From: Augochlora pura
Taxonomy: Eukaryota > Arthropoda > Insecta > Hymenoptera > Halictidae
Assembly (NCBI RefSeq): GCF_028453695.1
Contig: NC_135772.1
Location: 9,858,001 to 9,922,000, forward strand
Direction: 5' to 3'
DNA length: 64,000 nt
The notes under the pieces are model-generated. The model saw only the letters and a list, made by a program, of their open reading frames with translations, did no database searches and was not told the DNA's origin. The position numbers were made by a program, and so were the translations under genes. Shown piece after piece: positions 47,570 to 60,400 of this stretch (positions are counted from its first letter, which is position 1; each line of letters begins with the position of its first letter).

Positions 47570-48113
47570 GGCGATATGGTCGTCCCTCCTCAGGCGTGGA
47601 CCGCTCGGTGTTCTCGGAGCCCGGTGTTGCGTTGGCATCGCGATCCTCTTCTTCGGGGGTTGCTCGATTGGGTCCCGACCCGGGCCCGGTCCCGGGTCCC
47701 GTCGGCGACCGACTCGTCGACCCGGCAGGACTTTGCGGTGCCACCTCTTGGCCCGACGCGCCGCCCGATCCGCCACCGACGCCTCCGATGCCGGTGTTAG
47801 CTCCGGAAACGGAGACTACGGCACTTCCGCCGGCGGAGGATAACGACGACGGCGAGAACATGTTCGATATACTCGACAGAGAGCCGATACTCGGCAATCC
47901 GGAGCTGGTTACCGGTCCGTTTCCGGTCTCGACTTTCAAGCACTTGCTCGGCGGAGCGAACGCCGATGGCCCCAGGGGCCTGAACCCTCCGAACGGCAAA
48001 CGATGATCCAGAGGGTGCAAGAATTGCGGCGGCAAGTGGAGCATGTGATGGAGACCGTAGCCTAGGGATGCTGCTGTGCTGAACGGCACTTGGAGGTCCT
48101 TCGAATCGGTCAC
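47570..48113 (-). CDS. Internal coding exon of an unidentified regulatory-type protein
   Basis: Read on the minus strand, a 544-bp exon encodes 181 residues in one frame with no stop. It is preceded by an acceptor (TTTTGTTGCCCAG, with a branch-point-like CTAAC about 27 bases upstream). It ends at a perfect donor, GTAAGT (47569-47564). It enters in phase 0 and leaves after one base of a codon. The segment starts VTDSKDLQVPFSTAASLGYG. It goes on through a His/Leu/Pro part with LHLPPQFLHPLDHRLPF and a KCLKVE motif. Then come Ser/Gly-rich runs, a Pro/Thr/Gly stretch and an acidic end, TPEEGRPYR. Such composition is typical of disordered regions in developmental transcription factors. No homeodomain, zinc finger or other DNA-binding domain lies in this exon, so the family is not assigned. 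Confidence 0.85.
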
Positions 48114-48978
48114 CTGGGCAACAAAACGTCAACCGTTAGTGGAAAATTCACGGGGATGTATTTCTTCTTTTAGCCTTTTGCAAGCTGGATGCTTCCGTGG
48201 ATGTTACAGCAGCTATAGATAGATCCATTTAAATCTTGATGCTAATTCCCCTTGCAGAAGTTTAAAGATTTATTTTCAGATCTGGGTCAATTCTCTTGGT
48301 AAATATAATCTCTAGCGAAAGCTACTCGAATATCTTCTAAAACAAAGTAACTTTGCTAAAACTGGTCGAAATAACTTGAATTTTCCAGAGTTGTTAAAGC
48401 GTCGGTTTCTGTACAATCACCGAAATATGTACTTTTTCATTCTGTTATATTCCATTCTTGGAATGGCAAAAAGGAATAGAATATTGTCGTTTCTAAATTT
48501 TCCATTCGAACCTGAAACGAAAATGTAAAAACTACGTTCTGTAGATCTTGGTAACTTATATGTACATTGAAAATTTCATCGAAATCGGTTGACGTTGTTA
48601 CAAGTTACAAATGATTAAAGATCGCGAGAACTGCAGATTTTTACGAAATTCAGTGATATTTTCAGTACGTGTACAAGTTAAATGATATTTACAAAACGCA
48701 TTTTTTAAATCTTCGTTACAGGATCAAATAAACAATTTAAGACATTTGAGGTTCTTATGTCTCTCGTCATGCCAGTAATAGCAAAATTAGAAAAAGTTTT
48801 TTTAGTAATTCGCTAGTAGGCTGGTGATTTAGTAAGTTTAGATGATTTTCTATCATCTAAAAATTTCAGGTCATTTAATCCAGTTTCAAACAAATTATTG
48901 CGTTTTAAAAGCTATTCAAGTATCTTCTACCAGAGGGGTTGTAGGTAATAAATCGATATCGAAATCTTGCGCGCTAAT

Positions 48979-49190
48979 TTAACCCTTATACGGTATATCG
49001 ACCTTAACGGAACGATCTTCTCAAAATACTTTAAACAAATGACAGTGTTGATACTGAATTTACGTTTCTTTTTTGATTATGTAATTATCAGTTTTTACAA
49101 AATTCGTACAATTTCTTTCTGCAACTTCACCAAACAATATCAACCAGGTTTGGTAGTTTCTGATTTTTCGGTCGCCACTGAAAGGGTTAA
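48979..49190 (+). mobile_element. Possible TTAA MITE, decayed
   Basis: 212 bp between TTAA at 48979-48982 and 49187-49190. The left end TTAACCCTTATACGG and the right end CACTGAAAGGGTTAA match as inverses only over about the first 9 bases. The right part has GGTCGCCACTG, recalling the GTGGCGACT motif of other copies in this window. Confidence 0.4.
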
Positions 49191-51235
49191 CGAATGACAT
49201 TCTTTGATTCGTTTACAATTCACTTACTTATCGGTGTTATATATTCATGAGATCTGTGGTCTATAATAATTCGAATTAACTCAAAATTTAAATGGAGCAT
49301 TTGCAAGCCAGAACCAAAATAAACCCAAGACCCGCGATCCAAGCGTTAAGATTGATTGCCGAAAATTACGATAATAGCCACTTGAAACCCAAATTAGTTA
49401 ATTACGTTACCCGACACCAATCTTGTGTTTTCTATGTTAATAAACGATTCTTATAAATTAATGTAAATCGCTATCGGATTCGCAATAATTAATTTTCACA
49501 AACATGATAGAATCTCCAAGCTTAACCATGTCTTCTGCTCTAAGCAAAAGTTATTGCTCTGTAGCAATAATTCTTATGTAGAACAATTTTGTAGACAAAT
49601 GATGTCGGAGCTCGAGAAAGACGACCGGATCTATAAACGTCGCGACGCTGATTACGAACGATAATAGTTTTAATTTATAAAAATATTATGGAGCGGGAAC
49701 TCTCGTGAACATGGCAGCTTAGCGGTACAATAGCGTGATACTCTGCCATTATTGAATAAGCACATTATTAACTGGGTCAGGATTCGACTGCGGGTAATCG
49801 GAGATTACAGTTAATGTCTTTACATCATTTAAATGTCAATATCTGGCCACCGTTGACGCAATTCTACATCGTTTTCTGCAATTCTACAGCAAAATAAAAT
49901 GAATTTTTCATGCACCAAGATTTTATCGCTCGGATTTATATGTATCTGACAATCAATTTTATTTTTATGTAAAATTCTATTACCCGGCGCAATTGTAATT
50001 ATTTTTCGAAAAGCATCCTGTATTCGACGAATTTGAAGAGGCTTCTCAGTTTGTATTATATATATTTGTGTTTATAAATTTTTAATTATTTCAACTAGCA
50101 TCCGTTACGCCGAGCATTTGTTTCAATTTTAAACAACAAGTGGTTGCAAACATGATATTATATAAAGCAATATGTTTTTTTTTTCTCCCGCTACCATTTT
50201 AATGTCAAAACTCTGCGGTATACGGCTATTGATTTTTTTATAGGTCCGTAACAAGACTATGTATTTTCAATGAAATATCTGTTTACTTAGGGAACGCTTT
50301 GTTTCGAAATGATAAACCGACACAAACATTTAAGCGGCGGGGTGTACGTTTCAGTTGTCGCGCATCCAAAAATATTTTCTTCCGTAACCCTTACTTTGAA
50401 TTTAGTGCGATGAAACGGGTATGCATGTAATTTAATATTTCCAACTTAGTCGTTCTCGACAGCTATAAAACGAACGGTTTATTAATATATTTAAACGCTG
50501 TTTGAATACAATAAAACGTGGCGTTTCACTCGCACATTTCGCAATCAAGCAATTATTATTAAAGAGCATTACTTCAGCTCGTTATCTCTCGCTGAGAAGC
50601 TACGAAACTTTCAAAACCGTGGCTCGACTAGAAACACTCTCTTCCCGGTATCATGGTTCAGACACGCTTAAATTAATTAACATAAGGTGCCTCTAATCAC
50701 TAATTATTCAGCTGTTATTACACCGGTCGTTCCTAATTAAGCTTATGAAATCAAGATCGATAAGAGGGGGTTGCGTGGAAATGACGTTCCTTTTGTTTCG
50801 GCACTTCCAAACTAAATTGATGTATGTAATACAAACTTGTTTCACATTTCTCACTTATCTTTCACATAGAACCACTCCCAAACTTACTACCGAGTAAATT
50901 AATTAGTATCAAAAGTAAAAATTTATGAAACAGATCAATCGATAACAAAGCTATATTGATTACTAAAGGGGTATCATTGATGGGTTCAAAAAATTGATTT
51001 TTCTTTTATTCTTTTAAAATTTAATGAAAAATGTAGCAATAATCCAATGGCTCAATTTGACAAAGTAATTGCGATTTCAAGGGTATTATATAAAAGTTTA
51101 ATTATTGAGATTAATGATTTTTTTAGAATCCCGTTTTACTCTAAATATGTAAGGTTTTCCGAATTGTAAAAATAATATCAAAATATATATATGATAGATT
51201 TCTTTCTTTATTTGCATCTTGTTAGTGCATGTTTC

Positions 51236-51360
51236 TTAACACATTCGCATCGGGCCATTTTTCCTTAAATTTTCATATAAATCGGGGCATTTTAGCAATG
51301 CGAAGATAGTTTAACATATAGGTAAACGAGAATTCTCGTTTCCCGATGCGAATGTGTTAA
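51236..51360 (+). mobile_element. 125-bp TTAA MITE with perfect terminal repeats
   Basis: The left end TTAACACATTCGCATCGGG is matched exactly by the inverse CCCGATGCGAATGTGTTAA at the right. The interior carries AAACGAGAATTCTCGTTT (51324-51341), an 18-bp perfect palindrome. It is the smallest and best-preserved TTAA element here and has no coding capacity. Confidence 0.85.
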
Positions 51361-52582
51361 GCATCGTTTTGATCCGCGATATAGCTACATACATTCATAT
51401 GAATTGAAAATATCTCTGACCTTTTCCATTGCTTATGAATGTGGTAACATGAATTGCAGGTGTCAACCTAACATGTAATAACATGAATAAAAATAAAAAC
51501 GAAGCCTCTGAAATGACACTGTACCTTAATGTTAACATACTGGGAACATGTATATGAAACGTTAACTGCCATGGAATGTAACGATTCGATAGATTTCTCA
51601 CCTAAAAATCATCAAAAAAACGATGCGTCGAACCAAGTCTAAACCGGTTAAGAAGTCACCTTTTTAATTTGCTATCGCATACCGCACATTTAGAATAGCG
51701 TAACGTGTTTAATTAGGCAGCGAGATCCTCTGGCGTAGTAAAACGTTGATGTATATCCAGGCAAATATTCAGTGGCCATAAAAGAATTAACATAAATTCT
51801 TTCACACTTACCTACGGCACACGATGATGCATCATTGAAACGTCCGTGCATTGTCATTGATAGAAGCAGAAATGATTAAACTTGTATTAGCCCGTATCCG
51901 CGTATACGCCGACGATTAACGCGCCTGTATTTATTACGATAAATGCTAATTTCATGTAAATGGAGAATTGTTAATTTTCCGTTTTATAGATCGCGAAAAG
52001 CCCACGGAGCACATTGAACGCTCGAAGAATGTCAATGTTTGCCGGCTGCCTATTACAGAAGCGAGGATGACATTTACCATAGCCTGATATTTCGTTATTA
52101 TAAACGTTACAAAACAGAACTCGTTGATTTCCATCGAAGCATTCACTACGCCAACTTAATAGACTCGTCAATCACGCCGAATAGAATGATACAACTGACG
52201 GGGGAAAGCTTCACATTTTAACGGATTATTATAACATAGTGGTTTCACGTTATTAACAGTATAATGCCATATTGCTTTGGTATTATACGCTATTTCAATG
52301 TGCTCCAATGCATAGGAATACCCGCATGCTGCAAATGAGATATCCGGTTATATAACATGATAAGTTTTAGTCCACGAATTTTGACGAATATTTCAGCGAA
52401 TATGCAACATCGGTTTTTCATCGAACCACCACTATCATTATCGCCCTTGTTAAATGCTATACCCCGAGAAGAATTCTGTAGGTACATAATCATCAACAAA
52501 TGGTAAAAATCATTTTGAAAACATCCCATGTGCTCTATATAATTAATGTATAAATTAACCTCCATTTTGGAAAAGCAGAACG

Positions 52583-52606
52583 TATATATATATATATATA
52601 TATATT
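52583..52606 (+). repeat. (TA)n microsatellite
   Basis: Uninterrupted TATATA run of about 24 bp. Confidence 0.85.
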
Positions 52607-53914
52607 ATCGAACTTTACTTAAATTCTGTCTCAGTTCTATTATTTCGTTCCTTGATATTGTAAGTACTTCAATGATATATTTGGACTATCGAAAAACAAG
52701 GGCGGTGCGACTCAAATAAAATAGCGCGCAGTAACAATCCATCGGTTTACAATAGGGAATTAATTACTCGCTTTTGCAGACGTTAAATGAGCGTGGCACG
52801 GTGTGTAACGAAATCTTGCCCGGCTTTAATTCCCAAATTATCGAAAAATTGTTGCGGCGCGACCTTTCCGCCCTTAAAATTTCCAACGGCGGATGCAGTT
52901 TTAAACGGGAAACATGAACCGAGGGAGGGGGGAAAAAAAAAGAGAGCTCGGGAACGGAAATGTGCCTGGCGCGAGATCGGTTGCCGAATTTCCGAATAAA
53001 CATTTCATCGAATCGATAATGATGTAGCCCCGGCGAGTTGTACGGGAATTAGTACGGCACGATTAGTTTATTATTCTTTTATGCCAGGAAATGAGCTTCT
53101 CGTTTGCCGGTGTCCCGGTGTATTTCTGGCTCCGTTCAATCAGTGATTTATTAGGTATTCATTATTATTTTAATTACAACCGACCAGCACCGCGATACGG
53201 GCACACGGTTATTTTTTCTCGCGAGCCGACGGCGACCGGGTTCGGTCGATCGTTCGCTGCGCTTTCTGCATATTCACAATATTTTTTTTATTTTTTTCGT
53301 TTAATTCGGCACCACCGATCCTCCCCCACTGCGATCATTGTCATGCATCGAATAAAGCACGCGCAAATCTGGTTGTTCCGCCGCGATTAATTTCCAAACA
53401 GAATTATCTCATTTTTTAGCGTTACCAAAGTTTGATGCACTGCCGCGTTTTATTGTCCCATTCCAATCGATTGATGCGTACGTGTCTTGAAAGACAGAGC
53501 CGGGCTTTTTATTTTTTTTTTTATTCCGCGCACTCATTGTTATTGGTTTCCGTAATACCGTCCTATCGGTCTGCGACATGTGTTCAAACGAACTCGTTAA
53601 TGAACACTTTAAAAATCCATACGCCCGGCACGTAATTCAAATCGAACGCTTGTCTCGCTTTTAAATGTATGTACATCGATGACCAAAAGTGTCCGAACAC
53701 TTACGCGACCGATATCGAAGTACGTACCTCGTGGATATTGTTTTTTTTTATTGACTTTCGCCGCACATACCGTTTTATCGTAAATGATATTCGAATTTCT
53801 TTCATTGTGTACACTCCGTTACGGCATTAGCTTGTTTTCTATTCGATTTAATAATAGTTTGTAATAACGTCCACGCGAATAGGAGTCTGCGTATTGTGTT
53901 ATCAGTTAACAATG

Positions 53915-54929
53915 TACAGGGTGGGTCGCGGAATTCGTAATACAACCGAGCAGGGGGTGCTTCTATTGGGTTGGCAACTGAGTGATTGCAGATTTTTCAA
54001 TATATGATGTTAACACATTCTTTTATTTTTGCCAACGTGTTCGAAGCACCTAATCTATATTGTTTTCTTGTTGTTTGAACTTCCACCTTTAAATTAGTAA
54101 AAACATTGCATCGATTAGTTATTTAATTTCGTTTTTATCCCAGTTTAAAAAAGGAAGAACGAGACGCGCAATTCAAACATATTTTATTGTATTATTCAAG
54201 ATCAAAGCATCTGAGCTATATTGTTTTTTTGTTGTTCGGACTTTCACCTTTAATTTAATAAAAACGTTGCGTCGATTAGTTACTTTGTTTCGTTTTCATC
54301 GCAATTTGAAAAAGGAAGAATGAGACGCGCATTTTTGACAGATTTTATTGTTGTATTTCCGAAAAGGCAAGAACGCATCGCAAGCACAGAAAAAGTGATG
54401 TGCTGTGTATGGGGATGAAGCCTTGAAAGAAAAGCAGTGTCACAATTGGATAAAGTTATATTTTTAAGCAAAAATTTTGAATTTTCCTTCTTATTTGAAT
54501 TCCGCAATCGCTTAGTTGCCAACCCAATGTATGAAAAAATAATAAGAAGATTCGGTATAACATTTTTTTATCCGGAGCTCCGTTTTCGAGAAAATTCAAA
54601 GTTTGCTTATGTTTATAAAAAATGTAGTTGTCGTTTATTGTCCCACTGCAGTTGTCTCCGTCCGAGATAGTATTTACGAACATCAGTTATGCGATCTACG
54701 TATAGTAAATGAAATTTTTGTATCATTGTCGATGTTTGTAAATAATATCTCGGACGGAGGCAAAGACGATAATCAAATTCCTTTATAAATATGCAGAAAT
54801 TTTAAAATCGATTTTCTCGAACACGGTGCCCCGGATTAAAAAAATGTTACACCAAATTCTTTTCTTATCTTTTTCACGTAAAATCACCCTCTGCTCGGCT
54901 GTGCTACGGATTCCGACCTATTCCCTATA
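53915..54929 (+). mobile_element. Foldback (long inverted repeat) element split by a mariner derivative
   Basis: The outer end TACAGGGTGGGTCGCGGAAT is mirrored by the inverse of ATTCCGACCTATTCCCTATA. The similarity continues through CCGAGCAG and GGGTG. After the insertion at 53966-54527, the left arm resumes (TATAACATTTTTTTATCCGG, CCGTTTTCGAGAAAAT, CTCCGTCCGAGATA). It is mirrored by the right arm (TATCTCGGACGGAG, ATTTTCTCGAACACGG, TAAAAAAATGTTACACC). Without the insertion the element is about 450 bp, nearly all of it arms. Superfamily unknown; target duplication unclear. One arm of a relative is at 20018. Confidence 0.75.
53966..54527 (+). mobile_element. Deleted mariner-like element (TTGGGTTGGCAA family), copy 3, nested
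   Basis: 562 bp. The left end TTGGGTTGGCAACTGAGTGA follows a TA (53964-53965). The right end is GCTTAGTTGCCAACCCAA, with the right target copy decayed to TG. Three modules of the TTGTTTTCTTGTTGTTTG type are followed by a transposase remnant at about 54345-54450. It can be read in pieces as RKGKNASQAQKK and VYGDEALKEKQCHNW, the N-terminal DNA-binding region of a mariner. It sits inside the foldback element at 53915-54929. Confidence 0.85.
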
Positions 54930-57198
54930 CAATTATTATAAATACAATATTACAGATCGCGGATATTTTGCATATATCACGAAAATAAATACTTAAATTT
55001 TTTTAAATACTTAAAAAATAAATAAATTTGATTATATTATTTATAACTGATTCAAATTATTCAAGACGGGAATAAATATTGATTCTGTTTCGTGTTTTAG
55101 CAATTGTTGAGCAACATTTTTATTTGATGTAAAGAGCCACAGTCTAGTTAGTATATATTATACAGTTTGTTATCATTGGACTTACGAATTGTATGCATTT
55201 ATGAGAAAAATGAATCGAACAAACATAAAACACTGAAAACAACAGAACAATTTTACTGGCAATTTTTTATATTAAATAATTTAATGAATCTCTACTTAAT
55301 TTTCAATCCGAGAGATTAACGAATACAATGTTTATTTTCAATGACATTCTGCGAAATAGTTGTTACATTTTGTCTAGTCGGCTACTTCTTTTTAAGGTAC
55401 TGAATAATTCTTTTTAATTATTTGTCATTGTTGAAACATTTTCATGTTTTCTCTTTACAGCAAAACATTTAAGCACGTATTGTATGGACATTTTTGTGAA
55501 ACAATTAGACGAAGCTTGATAAAATTGTTACAGCAAAAGTGAAGCGAAATCGTATATGTACAGATTTAGTTTTATGCAACTGTCTCTCGCTTTGTTCTTT
55601 CTCCTCGTCCAGCGTATTCGATATGGTTGTTTGTGATCCCGAGTTGGTCTTTTGTGCTTGCTCGAAACGAATCCAAACCATTTCAAATCAACAAGGAGAA
55701 AATTATTTTTTTTTCATATTATTTTCAACCTACTAGACTGCCAATAAACGAAATTTGATCAGAGCTTTACGATTTTTGATTAAAAAGGAATAGAATTCGT
55801 GCAAACGTTACTCGATTTGCAAAGCGAGCGTAAATTCGCTAAATTATTATAATTCGATAAACATAGAATCCGTTTCTCCCTAGAAAACTAGTAACAACAA
55901 AGTAGCCCCGATAAACGCGAACGCGGAACATAACGCAAATGGTTAAGAGTGGCAAGTTCGCGTCATTAAATCATACTTTATAAAACCGCGGCTAGTGAAC
56001 TTTAATTTTGACAACTTTTCGCCATGTTTCACTAAATTCATTTATTTATCCCATTGAATAAATAAAAAACCAGTGATGAATAAAATACCAACCGGAAAAG
56101 TAATGTTTAGCAAAGCCTGATCGTAATCTAAAATAAAAACTATTTTATTATAAATATTATATTTCGTAAAAAATAAAATGATTTTCTTACAGCAAGTCGA
56201 AGACTCGTTATGAAAAATGTATGGTCAACGTCGAAGCTTGTTCACAAACACATCGCACAAGAGAAGGCTCGCCGCTTCTACTAATTATGTCCACCAAACG
56301 ATTCATTTATTTAAGAACATTTATGATTAGGTACACCTTTTTATCATTTTTATTATGTTACCTGTAAGTGTAGATACATTTATGATCAATAATTAATACT
56401 TCCCAGACAATTTAATAACCAGACTGAGGATCTTCTACAATTGAAACGATAGGCAGATTGAAAGAATTATTATCAATTTATTAATTTTTAATAAACCTTC
56501 ATTCAACACAAAGATTCCCCAGTCTGGTAACGATAATTACGCCGGTCTGCATAACTTCAGCACAGTTGCATCCAATACTTACGATACCCTATGTCGCTGA
56601 AATGATTTTTGTCCCCTCATTTTTTTTTCCCAAGAGTTGCTATTGTAACATGCGTACACACGTATACGTACGCGTATACATTTGTCTACTACACTACTTA
56701 TCCGTCTATACACGTACGTTCGCCCACATGCAACAAAATCCCTATTCAGAGCATGCATTAATTATCAGTGGCCGTGCATAAAGCAACAAGCGGCCGAAGC
56801 GATTGCATCTGTTGTTGGCCCATTCGAATGGACATTTTTCGAAGCATAAAGATTGGGCGGCTACCTTTTATTATGCACTACGATAGTGCGCTAAAACGAA
56901 TTCGCAATAAACTGCGAGAAACATAAAGACCCGCGGCTATGGCAAGCAGCTTTCATTAAACGTAACACTGATTAAAACCGCTTTTGATATTCTAGCACAG
57001 GATTTTCTCGTCGCGATTTTTTGGACAATGATCGACAGCCCTTCCGATGGGTTCTCTCGCAAAAACCAACCAACGTTTCACGAATCGCAGGCCAGACCCC
57101 GTCCAATAGCTTCTGAATCGCGCCACGCTGTCTGACGATTATACTTAATGGATAGGTGTTCTATAAAAAAAAACATTCGTTTGCCCACCGCAAAGGTA
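54930..57198. other. AT-rich stretch, nothing supported
   Basis: Short open frames only (up to 71 codons). A GTACACACGTATACGTACGC-type alternating run lies near 56650-56690. No gene or element boundaries were found. Confidence 0.4.
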
Positions 57199-57444
57199 TT
57201 AACCCTATGCACTCGAATGGTGACTGCGAGGCACCATAAAATTATTCTATCACGTTGCAAAATAATCTTTATACTAACAAAGTTTGCATTTTAAGAATTT
57301 TTAAGGTCATGTTATGTTGATAAGAAAGACAAGAATCGATTACATATGCATAAAATGCACTTTGTTATATAAAATGGAAATACTATAAGCCAGAGAAATT
57401 ACTTCAGATTTCCAGTTGAAATGGCTTCGAGTGCAAAGGGTTAA
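57199..57444 (+). mobile_element. 246-bp TTAA MITE, GAGGCACC family, full length
   Basis: TTAA at 57199-57202 and 57441-57444. The left end TTAACCCTATGCACTCGAAT and the right end GCTTCGAGTGCAAAGGGTTAA are inverses with few mismatches. Just inside the left end is GGTGACTGCGAGGCACC. The left third matches the truncated copy at 20681-20773, including ATCACGTTGCAAAATAAT. This copy defines the family length. Confidence 0.85.
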
Positions 57445-60400
57445 TCCAAGGAGTATGAAATACATTTACAGTCTAACGAGACAGTCTTTTCACGCGTTCT
57501 ATTAGAAGGGCGCGCGTCGGCAGCGTTGTTATATTCGGAACAGGAACGTAATACTTTCTAATTTACGTATTTGCTCGAATTAAGTACGAGATGCTTGATT
57601 TCGCCTCGTTTGACTCTGTTTAGAAATCTTCCGAGGAAATTTTGTAACATTAACAAACATATTCGCGACGCTTTCCAATATAATTAATAATTTGATCTTC
57701 GCATCTTTACAATATTCGATATTGTACATCGTAGTGAATGTCGCTACTGCTATTTCATTTTAACACCTCATTAATTGTGTAGGCCTATTGACAGAATTTT
57801 CAATTTTCTAACGAATAGTTTCCTATGAAATAATGATATCGACAGAACTTGTTAATCTAAACAATTTGTTCGATTGCGTACGAGATTATTGTAGTTTTTG
57901 GACAATGTTTTCAGACATTCTTAACAGCTGGTCTCCGATTATACTTTAAACATTATATTACATATATTAATTATAGTATAAATATCATGCATGTAATATC
58001 AATCTTTCGAATAATGCCCCATGTCAACAGTACCATTTACAAAAGGACAGTCAATTAAAGTTTTCTATTTCTCAATACATATTTCTATTACTTATATTGT
58101 TTCTTTACGTAAGAAGCTATTAAATGCTATTTAATTGTTCTGATCAGGTTTTACCAAGAAACGTACAGTCGTGTCGGGGAATATGTCAACACGTTTTCAG
58201 ATGGAATAGTTTCTTTTAATATTGCTCCAAATGACTTGAATTTATTTGAGATGTTAGATCAACTGGTTTCTAAACAATAGACAAATTTTTTAGACTGCAA
58301 TTGATTCGGATGATAAAAGAAGTTCGTAAATGTTTTTCAAGTTGACACTCAACAGTTTTCAACAAATTAATCACTTTACGACGCATCGTATAGCAAAACA
58401 TGTCGGAGATGTTTACTCTTATTAATTTGATACTAGTTTGAACAAGATTAATCACTTTATTACTCCACATTGCACAAACTTGGCAGAAACTGTAGGCCGA
58501 ACCAATCAAGATACCGATACCTGAACGTCGCATTTTTCAATTTTTCGCTGACGGACTGCAATAGAAAAATGAAAAATTTCTTTAATTCCTATGTAGCCGA
58601 TTTAACATCAGAAAACAATTCGAGTGACGTGGACCAATCTGAGAAGGTGATTGCGTTTTAACACGCTCCTCGACGCGAATGTATTTGTCCGACATGCGAT
58701 CTATGTTCCGCCGGAACAAAATCCATGAGAACAGAAATTGTTTGAGCTGGCGAGGCGCATGGAACCCGTCAAGAAACGGGACCACTGAATTAGGCTAACA
58801 CGAGGAAAGGCGATCAAGCCAATCGTCGGCTTGGCACGGTCTTACGGTCCTGTTGCAAATATTATTTTCGCCGAGTTGCGTGCGAAAGCGGGTAACGAGG
58901 AGTGCAAGCAAACACAGGCTGAAGCGTATAGGTAAAGGATAATAGGACACTAACTTGTGGATTGAAGGGTCTTTGCATTCTCAGAGCCTCCGGCAGCCCC
59001 CCGGACTGTGAAAACACAACCAGAGACGGCGGCGGTAGATGATTTGGCACGTACGCAGAATTATCCATCTAGAACAGATACCGTCGTGTTCCATTTCTCA
59101 ATCTTTAACCGATCGATCCTCGACCGATTATCCTTGCGGCCCGTCGCGAATAATCAGAAATCGCAACAGCGCCCGTGTGGAAAGTGAACAGCGGACACGC
59201 GGCGACGTTGCGATCGACGGCATTGAAGTTGACTTTGGCTACGAAAAGATCGTGGAAAAGCCATTTGTCCGCTGTAAAGATATCCGTCCGTGTAAGCTGA
59301 GGAACTGCACCGACTCGGACGGAGATCGAACGTGAAAATACCGTTTGTATCGAATCGAATATCTAGCTATAATTTCTGCGTTGGTCAGAAATATGAAACT
59401 CTCACACCGTTTTATCAGTCTCTTTAACACTAGAAGCACCGAGCGCTGAAAGCGACTGGTTTCTAATGTCCCGCGAAGAGTTACGAGAGCGCGTCTGAGA
59501 GCTTGCGCAATTTTTATTACAACGCGGCACGAATAAATAATTTTATTTTGTAGCAAACCGCCTTTATGGCATTGGCGAGCGTGGAACAAGAAATTGCAAT
59601 TCCCATCGAGTTCGTCTGGAATTTCTACTGTTAAAACTATAAGGTAGAATAAGTAACTCGTTACGGTGCCAGGCGTCTGCTCGTTATCGAGTGAAATATT
59701 ATTTCGGAATATTTAAATAGAATTTTTCATTTGCTGCTATTACGATCGAATGAAAGTTGTATCTACGTAGGCAACTTTATAATTGGAAAGTTCTGAAAAC
59801 TGCGTGCACGATGGTATTCATATATTTTCTTAGAATGTTTACCCTATTTATAGTTTTCGTGATTAAATGGAAAAACATCTAAGAATTGTAAAAAATCTAA
59901 GAATTGTAAACTCTAGCAAAATTGAGAGCACTTTTATATTAATATTAAAAATCACGATATATTATTGCGAGAAATTTGATTCGATACGGAACAGTATTTG
60001 TTGAATTGAACCTTTTACTGCATCGTCTATTTTTACGAATGTATTGTGTAGTGTGGTGTTAGCGGTTGCCTGTGCGTTCAACGATTCTTCCAGTTTTTTG
60101 TAAGAAATATATATTATACTTTTGCTATACGTAACACAATGTGGCACAAGGCCTTGAAACATTCGAATACGATATGAATCGAACGCGAAACTTGATAATT
60201 CAATGTACAAACATTCTTCTATAAACAACTTAATATTGCAAGCTGTGATAAAAAAAAATGTTCTATCGACCGTGCTGACTCGGCAGCGATAACAACTATT
60301 GTTACACTTTCGCGAATAGCAAAAGAAGTGTACCAAAGCAAATAACATTACTCGCACGTAATTTTCAAATTCACTACGAAATGTCACATTTCTTCAACTA

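Larger units (their letters stand above)
48114..53914. other. Probable intron or upstream DNA of the minus-strand gene
   Basis: 48114-48150 holds the branch point and acceptor of the exon. Beyond that, the stretch is AT-rich with no second exon that I can support. Small elements are listed separately. 48.5-48.65 kb has GAAAATTTCATCGAAATCGG, a motif often met in insect repeats. A (TA)n tract is at 52583-52606. Open frames up to about 100 codons at 52.8-53.6 kb lie in GC-richer DNA and have no recognisable features. Confidence 0.4.

Noticed and set aside
47548..48006. 152-codon plus-strand frame opposite the exon
   Set aside because: It is the antisense shadow of the minus-strand exon, which has proper splice signals.
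47570..48113. Assignment of the exon to a named transcription factor such as a homeobox or Dachshund-type gene
   Set aside because: Composition suggests a developmental regulator, but the diagnostic motifs of the families I considered are absent, so naming it would be a guess.
53528..54530. Treating the modules in the 53966 element as exons of a gene
   Set aside because: The modules are repeats shared with other copies of the mariner derivative, and the whole lies between mariner-type terminal repeats.
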